Both the position numbers and the translations under genes were made by a program. 6,347 nucleotides of DNA from Hydrogenophaga sp. (GTDB lineage Bacteria > Pseudomonadota > Gammaproteobacteria > Burkholderiales > Burkholderiaceae_C): contig JAUXXN010000497.1 of assembly GCA_030684755.1 (NCBI GenBank), positions 1-6,347 on the forward strand, read 5' to 3'. The notes beneath the pieces were generated by a model. The model did not search any database and was not told the DNA's origin. It worked only from the letters and a program-made list of their open reading frames with translations. Positions 1 through 6,347 of the stretch are shown here, piece by piece. The stretch's first letter is position 1. Each line of letters starts with the position of its first letter.

Positions 1-1347
<1,347 letters not shown>

Positions 1348-1408
1348 GGCGGACTGTGGGTTGATCGGTACGGGTCGGTACAGAAGTGACGGTGATAGCG
1401 TGCAACAT

Positions 1409-1436
1409 TTTATATCATTCATAATTATTGATGCAA
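1409..1436 (-). promoter_or_regulatory. Predicted sigma-70 promoter of the methylmalonyl-CoA mutase gene
   Basis: Read on the minus strand, TTGCAT (1436-1431) is followed after 16 bp by TATAAA (1414-1409). This would place the transcript start near 1402 and leave a leader of about 55 nt before the ATG at 1347. The surrounding 1405-1460 stretch is sharply AT-richer than the flanking genes, as expected for a divergent promoter region. The call rests on consensus match only. Confidence 0.55.
1414..1432. promoter_or_regulatory. Candidate operator: 19-bp imperfect dyad between -35 and -10
   Basis: The sequence ATCATTCATAATTATTGAT reads almost the same on both strands: 7 of 9 arm positions pair around the central A at 1423 (pattern ATCAnTnAT-A-ATnAnTGAT). 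It fills the spacer of the predicted mutase promoter and touches the -10, so a bound dimer would block polymerase. GntR-family dimers usually bind short dyads like this, and such a regulator is encoded immediately to the right. Assigning that regulator to this site is inference. AT-rich DNA makes chance dyads more common. Confidence 0.45.
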
Positions 1437-1458
1437 AATATTCTTACTGACTTACAAT
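1428..1458 (+). promoter_or_regulatory. Possible promoter of the GntR-type regulator gene
   Basis: A good -10, TACAAT, lies at 1453-1458, which would start transcription near 1465, 27 nt before the regulator ATG. The best -35 candidate is TTGATG at 1428-1433, but the 19-bp spacing is long. It overlaps the -35 of the opposing mutase promoter and the right end of the dyad, so one bound protein could affect both directions. The -10 is more convincing than the -35. Confidence 0.35.
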
Positions 1459-1491
1459 CCACGGCTTATACAAAGCCCTGTCACACCGCCC

Positions 1492-2127
1492 ATGTCTGCC
1501 CTGTCCCTCGCACCGCGCGCACTGTACGAAGAAGTTGCTGAATTGCTGCGCCAGCGCATCTTCAGCCGCGAGCTGGAGCCCGGCAGCTGGATCGACGAGC
1601 TGAAAATTGCCGACGAATATGGCATCAGCCGCACGCCGCTGCGCGAAGCACTCAAGGTGTTGGCCGCAGAGGGTCTGGTCACCATGAAGGTTCGCCGTGG
1701 GGCTTATGTGACCGAGGTGTCTGACAAAGACCTGGCCGATGTGTACCACCTGTTGGCGCTGCTGGAATCGGACGCCGCCGCCGTGGTGGCACAGCACGCC
1801 AGCGACGCTGAGCACGCCGAGCTACAAGCCCTGCACGCAGAACTGGAAGCCGCCACCGCCGATCGCGACCGCTTTTTTGCGATCAATGAGCGCTTTCACA
1901 TGCGGTTGCTGGAAATTGCCAACAACCGCTGGCGCGAACAAATGGTGGCCGACCTGCGCAAGGTCATGAAGCTCAACCGGCACAACTCACTGCTCAAGAG
2001 TGGCCGCATCAAAGAGTCGCTGGCCGAACACCGCGCCATTATGATCGCGCTGTTGGCGCGCGACGCTGCCCTGACGCAGCGGCGCATGCAGGAGCATTTT
2101 CGCAGTGGGCGCCAGGCGGCCGCCTAA
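1492..2127 (+). CDS. GntR-family transcriptional regulator, FadR/FCD type
   Basis: Predicted DNA-binding regulator of 211 residues, a normal length for FCD-type GntR proteins. The N-terminal winged helix-turn-helix spans about residues 8-75, with the classic stretch ELKIADEYGISRTPLREAL (36-54) and the wing KVRRGAYV. The all-helical C-terminal FCD domain (about 80-205) keeps the metal/effector-site pattern N-x3-H ... H ... H: Asn132, His136, His180 and His202, the last two spaced 22 apart. A divalent metal plus a small carboxylate or acyl ligand is typical of the family; the ligand here is unknown. The gene is divergent from methylmalonyl-CoA mutase, so it probably controls that gene and itself in response to a propionate or methylmalonate-pathway metabolite (inference). 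No clear Shine-Dalgarno precedes the ATG, but the start fits the family N-terminus. It converges on the FKBP gene with a gap of 49 bp. Confidence 0.9.
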   Translation: MSALSLAPRALYEEVAELLRQRIFSRELEPGSWIDELKIADEYGISRTPLREALKVLAAEGLVTMKVRRGAYVTEVSDKDLADVYHLLALLESDAAAVVAQHASDAEHAELQALHAELEAATADRDRFFAINERFHMRLLEIANNRWREQMVADLRKVMKLNRHNSLLKSGRIKESLAEHRAIMIALLARDAALTQRRMQEHFRSGRQAAA

Positions 2128-2155
2128 AGCCCGCAGCAGCGAACTCCCCCCGCTT

Positions 2156-2178
2156 AAAAAACGACGCAGAGCAGCATC
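2156..2178 (-). terminator. Weak putative Rho-independent terminator after the FKBP gene
   Basis: On the minus strand GATGC (2178-2174) pairs with GCGTC (2167-2163), with one T-G wobble and a 6-nt loop. One G later a run of six T follows (2161-2156). The stem begins within the FKBP stop codon. The stem is short, so efficiency is doubtful. No comparable hairpin followed by T residues was found for the convergent regulator gene. Confidence 0.4.
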
Positions 2179-2620
2179 ACTTGCCGTTGATGCCCAAGAG
2201 TTCGACCTCAAACACCAGCGTGGCGTTGGGCGGAATTGTTCGGCCCGCGCCGCGTTCGCCGTAGGCAATTTGGCTCGGGCAGGTCAGCTTGGCCTTGCCA
2301 CCCACTTTGATGCGCTGCACGCCCTCGGTCCAACACGGAATGACGCGGCCGAGCGGGAACTCTATGGGCGTGCCGCGCGAATACGAGCTGTCGAACTCTT
2401 TGCCGTCTGGAAACGTGCCTTTGTAATGAACCTTCACGGTGTCGGCGGCGCTGGGCGATGCGCCAGTGCCTTCTTTGAGGGCGCGGTACACCAGGCCCGA
2501 CTTCGTGACCACCGCGCCCGCTTCTTGGGCGGCGGCGTCAAGCACGGCATTTTGGGCCACGGCGGGTAGGGTCAACAGGCCAAGGGCCAGTGTGGTGGAG
2601 CAGAGCAGCAAACGGTTCAT
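2177..2620 (-). CDS. FKBP-type peptidyl-prolyl cis-trans isomerase, predicted periplasmic
   Basis: Catalyses cis-trans isomerisation of Xaa-Pro bonds during protein folding. From the ATG at 2620 it is 147 residues. It opens with a signal peptide: MNR, a hydrophobic core LLLCSTTLALGLLTLP, and a likely signal peptidase I site AVA|Q after residue 22. A single FKBP domain occupies about 42-147 and keeps the FKBP12 pocket: Tyr66 (HYKG), Phe76-Asp77 (EFDSS), Arg82, Phe88, Val93-Ile94, Trp97 (VIPCW), Tyr120 (IAYG) and Phe137 (LVFEVELL). It should therefore be active and FK506-sensitive. The Cys in LLLC does not fit a lipobox and is too near the N-terminus. An in-frame TTG at 2635 would add five residues ahead of the signal peptide and lacks a ribosome site, so ATG is preferred, though its own Shine-Dalgarno is also weak. 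The gene begins 11 bp after the dusA stop, so co-transcription and translational coupling are likely. Confidence 0.93.
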   Translation of the reverse strand: MNRLLLCSTTLALGLLTLPAVAQNAVLDAAAQEAGAVVTKSGLVYRALKEGTGASPSAADTVKVHYKGTFPDGKEFDSSYSRGTPIEFPLGRVIPCWTEGVQRIKVGGKAKLTCPSQIAYGERGAGRTIPPNATLVFEVELLGINGK

Positions 2621-2631
2621 GGCGAGGACTT

Positions 2632-3663
2632 TCAAAAGCTTGAGATTGAGGTTGAAGTTTCGATTTGGGGTTCTTCAGCAGCGGGCATGACGTGGGCCTG
2701 GGCCATGGCCCACACCTCACGTGCTGGCAAGGGCTTGAGGTGGTGGTCGCTCCACACTTGGCGCCACTTGCGCGCACCGTGCAAGCTGTGGCGCAAACCG
2801 AGCATGTGGCTGGCAATGGAATACCACGGCGCTCCGTCTTCCTGAGCGGCCCGCTCCATGTAGTCCACCATCGCCAGCTCCACCGCTTCGCGGGTGGGCG
2901 TTGGTCGCGCGTCATCGCCATAAAAACGGCTGTCCCAATCGACCATGAGCCAAGGGTTGTGGTACGCCTCGCGCCCGATCATCACGCCGTCCAACTGGCC
3001 CAGATGGTGGGCTATTTGCTCGTGGGTGGTGATGCCGCCGTTGACCGCAATCGTGAGGTGGGGAAAGTCGCGTTTGAGCTGGTACACCAGTTCGTAACGC
3101 AGCGGCGGAATTTCGCGGTTTTCTTTGGGTGACAGGCCTTGCAGCCACGCGTTGCGTGCGTGCACCAGAAACACCTGGCAACCGCCCTCGGCCACGGTGC
3201 CCACAAAGTCGCGCACAAAGTCGTAGCTTTCCACCTTGTCGATGCCAATGCGGTGCTTGACCGTGACCGGGATATCCACCACGTCCACCATGGCCTTGAC
3301 GCCGTCGCGCACCAGTGCGGCCTCGCCCATGAGGCAAGCGCCAAAAGCACCGCGCAACACTCGCTCACTCGGGCAACCACAGTTCAGGTTGATTTCGTCG
3401 TAGCCACGGTCTTGGCCCAGTTTGGCGCAGATGGCCAGGTCTGTCGGGTCGCTACCACCCAACTGCAAAGCCACTGGGTGCTCTTCAGCGTTGAAATTCA
3501 GGTGTTGGGCTGCGTTGCCGTGAATCAGTGCGCCGGTGGTCACCATCTCGGTGTAGAGCAGGGTATGGCGCGTGAGCAGACGGTGAAAGTAGCGGCAGTG
3601 GCGATCGGTCCAGCCCATCATGGGGGCCACCGACAGACGCCAGGGAGAAACATTTGAAGACAT
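2632..3663 (-). CDS. dusA: tRNA-dihydrouridine(20/20a) synthase DusA
   Basis: FMN-dependent enzyme that reduces uridine to dihydrouridine in the tRNA D-loop, with NADPH as donor; DusA acts on U20/U20a. The protein has 343 residues, normal for DusA. The TIM barrel opens with LSVAPMMGWTDRHCRYF (10-26). NLNCGCPSE carries the catalytic Cys97, followed by the DusA-type GAFGACLM. FMN/tRNA-contact positions include Lys136 (VKHRIG), His168 (VHARN), Asn208-Gly209 (VNGGI) and Gly230-Arg231 (MIGREAYHNP). LSPKENREIPPLRY (177-190) is a DusA hallmark separating it from DusB/DusC. The last 14 residues are Glu/Ser/Thr-rich and look like a disordered tail. The start at 3663 was chosen because the family alignment begins at MSSNVSPWRLSVAPMMGW; the frame runs open to 3873, but that would cross a terminator and the phaB end. 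No proper Shine-Dalgarno precedes the ATG; see the promoter entry. Confidence 0.95.
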   Translation of the reverse strand: MSSNVSPWRLSVAPMMGWTDRHCRYFHRLLTRHTLLYTEMVTTGALIHGNAAQHLNFNAEEHPVALQLGGSDPTDLAICAKLGQDRGYDEINLNCGCPSERVLRGAFGACLMGEAALVRDGVKAMVDVVDIPVTVKHRIGIDKVESYDFVRDFVGTVAEGGCQVFLVHARNAWLQGLSPKENREIPPLRYELVYQLKRDFPHLTIAVNGGITTHEQIAHHLGQLDGVMIGREAYHNPWLMVDWDSRFYGDDARPTPTREAVELAMVDYMERAAQEDGAPWYSIASHMLGLRHSLHGARKWRQVWSDHHLKPLPAREVWAMAQAHVMPAAEEPQIETSTSISSF

Positions 3664-3678
3664 CGAGCGATTATCCCA
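3663..3678 (-). promoter_or_regulatory. Extended -10 promoter predicted to give a leaderless dusA transcript
   Basis: On the minus strand TG-G-GATAAT (3678-3670) fits an extended -10 (TGn plus hexamer). Exactly six bases (3669-3664) separate the hexamer from the A of the dusA ATG at 3663, so the canonical transcript start is the A of the start codon. No convincing -35 exists because the expected region is the GC-rich terminator stem; extended -10 promoters can work without one. Transcription entering from phaB should stop at the terminator nine bases upstream, so dusA needs a local start. Confidence 0.45.
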
Positions 3679-3686
3679 GCACCAAC

Positions 3687-3708
3687 AAAAAACCCCGCCG
3701 AAGCGGGG
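3687..3708 (-). terminator. Strong Rho-independent terminator of the pha operon
   Basis: Read on the minus strand, CCCCGC-TTCG-GCGGGG (3708-3693) forms a perfect 6-bp GC stem closed by a stable UUCG tetraloop, followed at once by six T (3692-3687). It lies 109 bp past the phaB stop and 23 bp before the dusA ATG, so it separates the two transcription units. The plus-strand reading has no T run, so it acts in one direction. Confidence 0.88.
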
Positions 3709-3717
3709 TGGGCGCGC

Positions 3718-3801
3718 GCGGTGCCTGAAACCTAGGGCACCGCAGATCCGGCTCCGCCGGTCTGCCAGTGCCGCCCCCTGGGGGGTGACGGGCGAAGCCC
3801 G
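3718..3801 (-). repeat. Composite palindromic intergenic repeat, copy 1 (four consecutive hairpins)
   Basis: The gap between phaB and its terminator is packed with stems: GCGGTGCC/GGCACCGC (3718-3725 with 3736-3743, perfect 8 bp, loop containing CCTAGG); a CCGGC/GCCGG stem flanked by AGA/TCT (3744-3763); CCCCC-T-GGGGG (3774-3784); and CGGGC-GAA-GCCCG (3789-3801). Read on the minus strand, the GGGCTTCGCCC hairpin followed by a C-run/G-run hairpin and GGGGGCG matches the arrangement at 4641-4680. I recall similar intergenic elements from Comamonadaceae genomes. In the phaB mRNA these folds would sit in the 3' untranslated region and could protect it from 3' exonucleases (inference). Confidence 0.7.
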
Positions 3802-3817
3802 GCGCGGTGGGGAGCCA

Positions 3818-4555
3818 TTACCCCATGTGCAGACCGCCGTTGACCGAGAAGTCAGCGCCGGTTGCGTAGCCACCTTCGTCCGACGCCAGCCAAGCGATGA
3901 TGGAGGCGATTTCGCTTGGTTTGCCCAGGCGCTTCACCGGCACGGTGGCCACAATTTTTTCCAGCACGTCGGGGCGGATGGCGTTGACCATGTCGGTGCC
4001 GATGTAGCCTGGGCTCACGGTGTTGACCGTCACGCCTTTGTTGGCCAGTTCTTGCGCCAGGGCCATCGAGAAACCGTGCATACCAGCTTTGGCGGCCGAA
4101 TAGTTGGTCTGGCCGGCTTGGCCTTTTTCACCGTTCACCGACGAAATATTGATGATGCGACCCCAGCCTTTTTCCACCATGTCGGCCACGACCTGCTTGG
4201 TCACGTTGAACATGGAGTCCAGGTTGGTGTTCATCACAGCGTCCCAGTCGTCGCGTGACATTTTCAGGAACATGCGGTCCTTGGTGATACCGGCGTTGTT
4301 CACCAAAATATCGATGGTGCCGTGTTCGGCCTTGGTCTTGGTGAAGGCTTCCACGGTGGAATCCCAGTCACCCACGTTACCCACCGATGCATAGAAGGTG
4401 AAGCCCAGGGCTTTCTGCTCGTCGATCCACTTCTGGTGGTCGCGCGTGGGGCCGCAACCGGCGATGACTTTGAAGCCCTCTTGATGCAGACGCTGGCAGA
4501 TGGCAGTACCGATGCCGCCCATGCCGCCCGTGACGTACGCTACTTTTTGACTCAT
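3818..4555 (-). CDS. phaB: Acetoacetyl-CoA reductase PhaB (NADPH-dependent)
   Basis: Reduces acetoacetyl-CoA to (R)-3-hydroxybutyryl-CoA, the monomer for PHB synthesis; cytoplasmic short-chain dehydrogenase of 245 residues, the usual size. The Rossmann glycine motif TGGMGGIG is at 9-16, NNAG at 86-89, and the catalytic Ser139, Tyr152 and Lys156 lie in INISSVNG and NYSAAKAG. The loop GCGPTRDHQKW (33-43) is where PhaB enzymes bind the NADPH 2'-phosphate. NITKD-type substrate-side residues are present (Asp93 in GITKDRMF), and the C-terminus FSVNGGLHMG is highly typical. It differs from FabG by the strong PhaB-specific stretches and by its operon. A good ribosome site AGAGGAG lies 8 bases before the ATG. 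The gene follows phaA after 157 bp and is the last gene before the operon terminator. Compared with my recollection of Cupriavidus PhaB (KGQFGQTNYS), Ala147 replaces Phe148 beside the active site. Confidence 0.96.
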   Translation of the reverse strand: MSQKVAYVTGGMGGIGTAICQRLHQEGFKVIAGCGPTRDHQKWIDEQKALGFTFYASVGNVGDWDSTVEAFTKTKAEHGTIDILVNNAGITKDRMFLKMSRDDWDAVMNTNLDSMFNVTKQVVADMVEKGWGRIINISSVNGEKGQAGQTNYSAAKAGMHGFSMALAQELANKGVTVNTVSPGYIGTDMVNAIRPDVLEKIVATVPVKRLGKPSEIASIIAWLASDEGGYATGADFSVNGGLHMG

Positions 4556-4563
4556 GTTGTTTG

Positions 4564-4570
4564 CTCCTCT
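4564..4570 (-). promoter_or_regulatory. Ribosome binding site of phaB
   Basis: The minus strand reads AGAGGAG, ending 8 bases before the ATG at 4555. This is a near-ideal Shine-Dalgarno and fixes the phaB start. Confidence 0.8.
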
Positions 4571-4583
4571 AGATGGTGCCGAA

Positions 4584-4623
4584 ATGGCTTAAAAAAACTT
4601 GTTGGGGTAAAGCGATGGCTTAA
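4584..4623. repeat. Pair of 9-bp direct repeats upstream of phaB
   Basis: ATGGCTTAA occurs at 4584-4592 and again at 4615-4623, 31 bp apart start to start, close to three helical turns. The second copy continues into CCAT, giving an imperfect dyad ATGGcTTAACCAT. Both lie 30-70 bp before the phaB start codon. They could be protein-binding half sites or chance; no -35/-10 pair that I trust was found alongside. Confidence 0.3.
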
Positions 4624-4640
4624 CCATGGGTGTATTGGAA

Positions 4641-4680
4641 CCGGCTTCGCCGGGCCACTCGCACAGCCCCCTGTGGGGGC
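4641..4680 (+). repeat. Palindromic intergenic repeat, copy 2 (between phaA and phaB)
   Basis: CCGGC-TTC-GCCGG (4641-4653) and GCCCCC-TGT-GGGGGC (4666-4680) are two perfect hairpins 12 bases apart, followed by GACGCTGCAGGCGGTGCG. The same order occurs on the opposite strand at 3801-3774, so the two copies face each other across phaB. No T run follows on the minus strand, so it should not terminate transcription. In the operon mRNA it would fold between the phaA stop and the phaB ribosome site. That could stabilise the upstream phaCA part after processing (inference). Confidence 0.65.
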
Positions 4681-4712
4681 GACGCTGCAGGCGGTGCGGG
4701 GGAAATTCAAAT

Positions 4713-5891
4713 TCAGCGCTCAAGCGCCAGCGACACACCCATGCCGCCACCAATGCACAAAGCCGCCAGACCCTTCTTGGCGTTGGTGCGTTGCATTTCG
4801 TGCAGCAGCGTCACCAGAATGCGGCAGCCGGACGCGCCGATAGGGTGGCCAATGGCGATGGCACCACCGTTGACGTTCACCTTGGCGGGGTCGATGTCCA
4901 ACGCCTGGTTCACTGCGCAAGCTTGTGCAGCAAAGGCTTCGTTGAGTTCGAACAGGTCCACGTCAGACGCTTTCCAACCCGCACGGGCCAGCGCCTTTTG
5001 CGAGGCAGGCACCGGACCCATGCCCATGGTGGCGGGGTCCAGGCCGCTGGTGCCAAACGACGCGATACGTGCCAGCGGCGTCAAGCCCAAAGCTGCGGCT
5101 TTCTTGGCGGTCATCACCATCACGGCAGCGGCGCCGTCGTTGATACCCGAGGCATTGCCGGCGGTGACCGAACCGGCCTTGTCAAAGGCGGGGCGCAAAC
5201 CGGCCAACACTTCGGCTGTGGTCTTTTTGTTGATGAACTCGTCGCTGTTGAACACCACCGGGTCGCCCTTGCGCTGGGGAATGCTTACATCCACAATTTC
5301 GTCTACAAACTTGCCAGCGGCCTGCGCTGCGGCAGCTTTCGCTTGGCTGCCTGCAGCCAATGCGTCTTGCATTTCGCGGGTGATACCGTGAGCCTTGGCC
5401 ACGTTTTCAGCGGTAATGCCCATGTGGTATTGGTTGTACACGTCCCACAAGCCGTCCACGATCATGGTGTCAATCATTTTCCAGTCGCCCATGCGCTGGC
5501 CATCACGACTGCCATTGAGCACATGCGGGCTGGCACTCATGTTTTCTTGGCCACCCGCAATCACGATTTCGCTGTCACCCCAAGCCACGGCTTGTGCAGC
5601 AAGCATCACAGCCTTCAGACCGGAGCCGCAAACCGCGTTGATGGTGAGTGCTGGGGTTTCCTTGGCCAGTCCAGCCTTCATCATGGCCTGGCGGGCTGGG
5701 TTTTGACCGCAGCCAGCAGCCAGCACCTGACCCAGGATGACCTCGCCCACTGCGTCGACCGGCAAACCGCTTCGCTGCAGCAAGGCTTTGATGACGATGG
5801 AGCCCAGCTCGGTGGCGGGCACCTTGGCGAGCGAACCGCCAAATTTGCCCACAGCGGTGCGAGCGGCTGAAACGATGACGATGTCTTCCAT
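4713..5891 (-). CDS. phaA: Acetyl-CoA acetyltransferase (beta-ketothiolase) PhaA
   Basis: Biosynthetic thiolase condensing two acetyl-CoA to acetoacetyl-CoA, the first step of PHB synthesis; normally a cytoplasmic homotetramer. The length of 392 residues is standard. The three catalytic residues fall at the family positions: nucleophile Cys88 in NAVCGSGLKAV, His349 in GHPIGASGCR and the proton-exchanging Cys379 in LCIGGGMG. Other thiolase signatures are GGQENMSASPH (113-123), the substrate-site NASGINDGAAA and the NEAFAAQA segment. The ATG is supported by ribosome site TGAGGAG, 7 bases upstream, and the protein starts with the usual short DIVIVSAARTAVGKFGGSL. It lies between phaC and phaB in the common phaCAB order, so the role is PHB synthesis rather than fatty-acid degradation. 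The gaps of 97 bp to phaC and 157 bp to phaB are wider than in tight operons, but no terminator interrupts them. Confidence 0.97.
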   Translation of the reverse strand: MEDIVIVSAARTAVGKFGGSLAKVPATELGSIVIKALLQRSGLPVDAVGEVILGQVLAAGCGQNPARQAMMKAGLAKETPALTINAVCGSGLKAVMLAAQAVAWGDSEIVIAGGQENMSASPHVLNGSRDGQRMGDWKMIDTMIVDGLWDVYNQYHMGITAENVAKAHGITREMQDALAAGSQAKAAAAQAAGKFVDEIVDVSIPQRKGDPVVFNSDEFINKKTTAEVLAGLRPAFDKAGSVTAGNASGINDGAAAVMVMTAKKAAALGLTPLARIASFGTSGLDPATMGMGPVPASQKALARAGWKASDVDLFELNEAFAAQACAVNQALDIDPAKVNVNGGAIAIGHPIGASGCRILVTLLHEMQRTNAKKGLAALCIGGGMGVSLALER

Positions 5892-5898
5892 TTGATGT

Positions 5899-5905
5899 CT
5901 CCTCA
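5899..5905 (-). promoter_or_regulatory. Ribosome binding site of phaA
   Basis: The minus strand reads TGAGGAG, ending 7 bases before the ATG at 5891. It is a strong Shine-Dalgarno that confirms the phaA start. Confidence 0.8.
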
Positions 5906-5987
5906 GGTAAATAAACGTGTTAATTTAGGGGGTGTTTTGCAGGCCCAAGCAAGCAACAACGGTAGCCCTAACCCCCATCAAAAAGTA

Positions 5988-6347
5988 TCAGCCCCTGGCC
6001 TTCACATAGCGACCAGGTGCAGGTTCAATAGCGGCGTATTGTTTGCCTTTGCCATACGTCTTGGGTGCAGCAATTTGCTTGCCAGCCTGTGGCTTGAGCC
6101 AAGCAGCCCAATCGGTCCACCAGCTGCCTTTGTGCTCGGTGGCGCTGTCAATCCACTCGTTCACGTCCGCTGGAAACTGATCAGCAGGGGCTATCCAGTG
6201 GCTGCGCTTGCCAGCAGCGGGTGGGTTGATCACCCCCGCAATGTGGCCCGATGCGCCCATGACAAAACGCTTTTTGCCTGGGAACACCTGGGTGCTGGCG
6301 TAAGCGCCACCAATGGGCACAATATGGTCTTCGCGCGAACCGTAGAT
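5988..6347 (-). CDS. phaC: Class I poly(3-hydroxyalkanoate) synthase PhaC, C-terminal 119 residues (5' end off window)
   Basis: Polymerises (R)-3-hydroxyacyl-CoA into PHA at the granule surface. Only the C-terminal part of the alpha/beta-hydrolase catalytic domain is present; the reading frame continues through the right edge. Two members of the catalytic triad are visible: Asp in YGSREDHIVP (7th residue from the edge) and His in VMGASGHIAGVINPP (35th). Their spacing of 28 equals that of D480 and H508 in the Cupriavidus synthase. The nucleophilic Cys would be off window. The tail GSWWTDWAAWLKPQAGK and the end IEPAPGRYVKARG are typical of class I synthases in Burkholderiales, whose full length is about 560-630. 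An in-frame GTG at 6320 is the internal Val of DHIVP and not a start. It is the first pha gene in transcription order within the window; its promoter lies to the right and is not visible. Confidence 0.95.
   Translation of the reverse strand: MYGSREDHIVPIGGAYASTQVFPGKKRFVMGASGHIAGVINPPAAGKRSHWIAPADQFPADVNEWIDSATEHKGSWWTDWAAWLKPQAGKQIAAPKTYGKGKQYAAIEPAPGRYVKARG

Noticed and set aside
2128..2155. Terminator for the GntR regulator in the convergent gap
   Set aside because: The GCTGCT/GCTGCTGC motifs here are direct rather than inverted, and no stem followed by T residues is present on the plus strand.
3664..3873. 70-residue N-terminal extension of DusA from an ATG at 3873
   Set aside because: The extra residues come from the hairpin repeat and terminator, overlap the phaB 3' end, and are Arg/Pro/Cys-rich without family similarity. 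DusA proteins begin around MSSNVSPWRLSVAPMMGW.
4591..4597. Run of seven A (T on the minus strand) upstream of phaB as a terminator
   Set aside because: No hairpin directly precedes it on the minus strand. The nearest stems are more than 60 bases upstream, in the repeat.
4626..5870. Plus-strand open frame of 414 codons opposite phaA
   Set aside because: It is in mirror codon register with phaA, begins in the hairpin repeat, and has low-complexity His/Gly/Ala composition. It is a shadow of the thiolase gene.
5892..5987. GGGGGT / ACCCCC inverted repeat in the phaC-phaA gap as a terminator or attenuator
   Set aside because: The stem is only about six bases with a loop of roughly 30 and no T run after it on the minus strand. 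The gap otherwise shows only the phaA ribosome site.
6318..6320. GTG at 6320 as a start of a separate 110-residue protein
   Set aside because: It encodes the Val of DHIVP inside PhaC, and the coding frame continues through the right edge with YGSRED, which carries the catalytic Asp.

Overview
This is a conserved metabolic region of a GC-rich betaproteobacterial chromosome. The proteins resemble those I associate with Burkholderiales, family Comamonadaceae (the Rhodoferax, Limnohabitans and Hydrogenophaga type). That placement rests on the style of the PhaB, PhaA and FKBP sequences and on two GGCTTCGCC / CCCCC-GGGGG hairpin repeats of a kind I recall from that family; no database search was possible. 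Base composition and coding style are even throughout. I see no RNA gene, insertion sequence, phage gene, CRISPR array or replication origin.

Layout. Positions 1-1347 (minus) hold the first 449 codons of the large subunit of methylmalonyl-CoA mutase; its C-terminal B12-binding part lies beyond the left edge. It is divergent from a GntR/FCD-type regulator (1492-2127, plus), and the 144-bp AT-rich gap carries both predicted promoters and a 19-bp dyad inside the mutase promoter. The regulator converges on a minus-strand pair: a secreted FKBP-type peptidyl-prolyl isomerase (2177-2620) and, just upstream of it in the same direction, the tRNA-dihydrouridine synthase dusA (2632-3663). Right of dusA is the minus-strand polyhydroxyalkanoate operon, transcribed phaC (5988 to right edge, C-terminus only), phaA (4713-5891), phaB (3818-4555). 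It ends in a strong Rho-independent terminator at 3687-3708.

How the genes work together. PhaA condenses two acetyl-CoA to acetoacetyl-CoA, PhaB reduces this to (R)-3-hydroxybutyryl-CoA, and PhaC polymerises it into storage granules. Methylmalonyl-CoA mutase joins propionyl-CoA metabolism (via methylmalonyl-CoA) to succinyl-CoA, and the divergent regulator is a good candidate for its local control. DusA (tRNA modification) and the FKBP (periplasmic folding) are housekeeping functions.

I found no undescribed multi-gene system. The points most worth a second look are small: a dusA start that looks leaderless and sits just after the pha terminator, an operator-like dyad between the -35 and -10 of the mutase promoter, and two related hairpin repeats in opposite orientation on either side of phaB.
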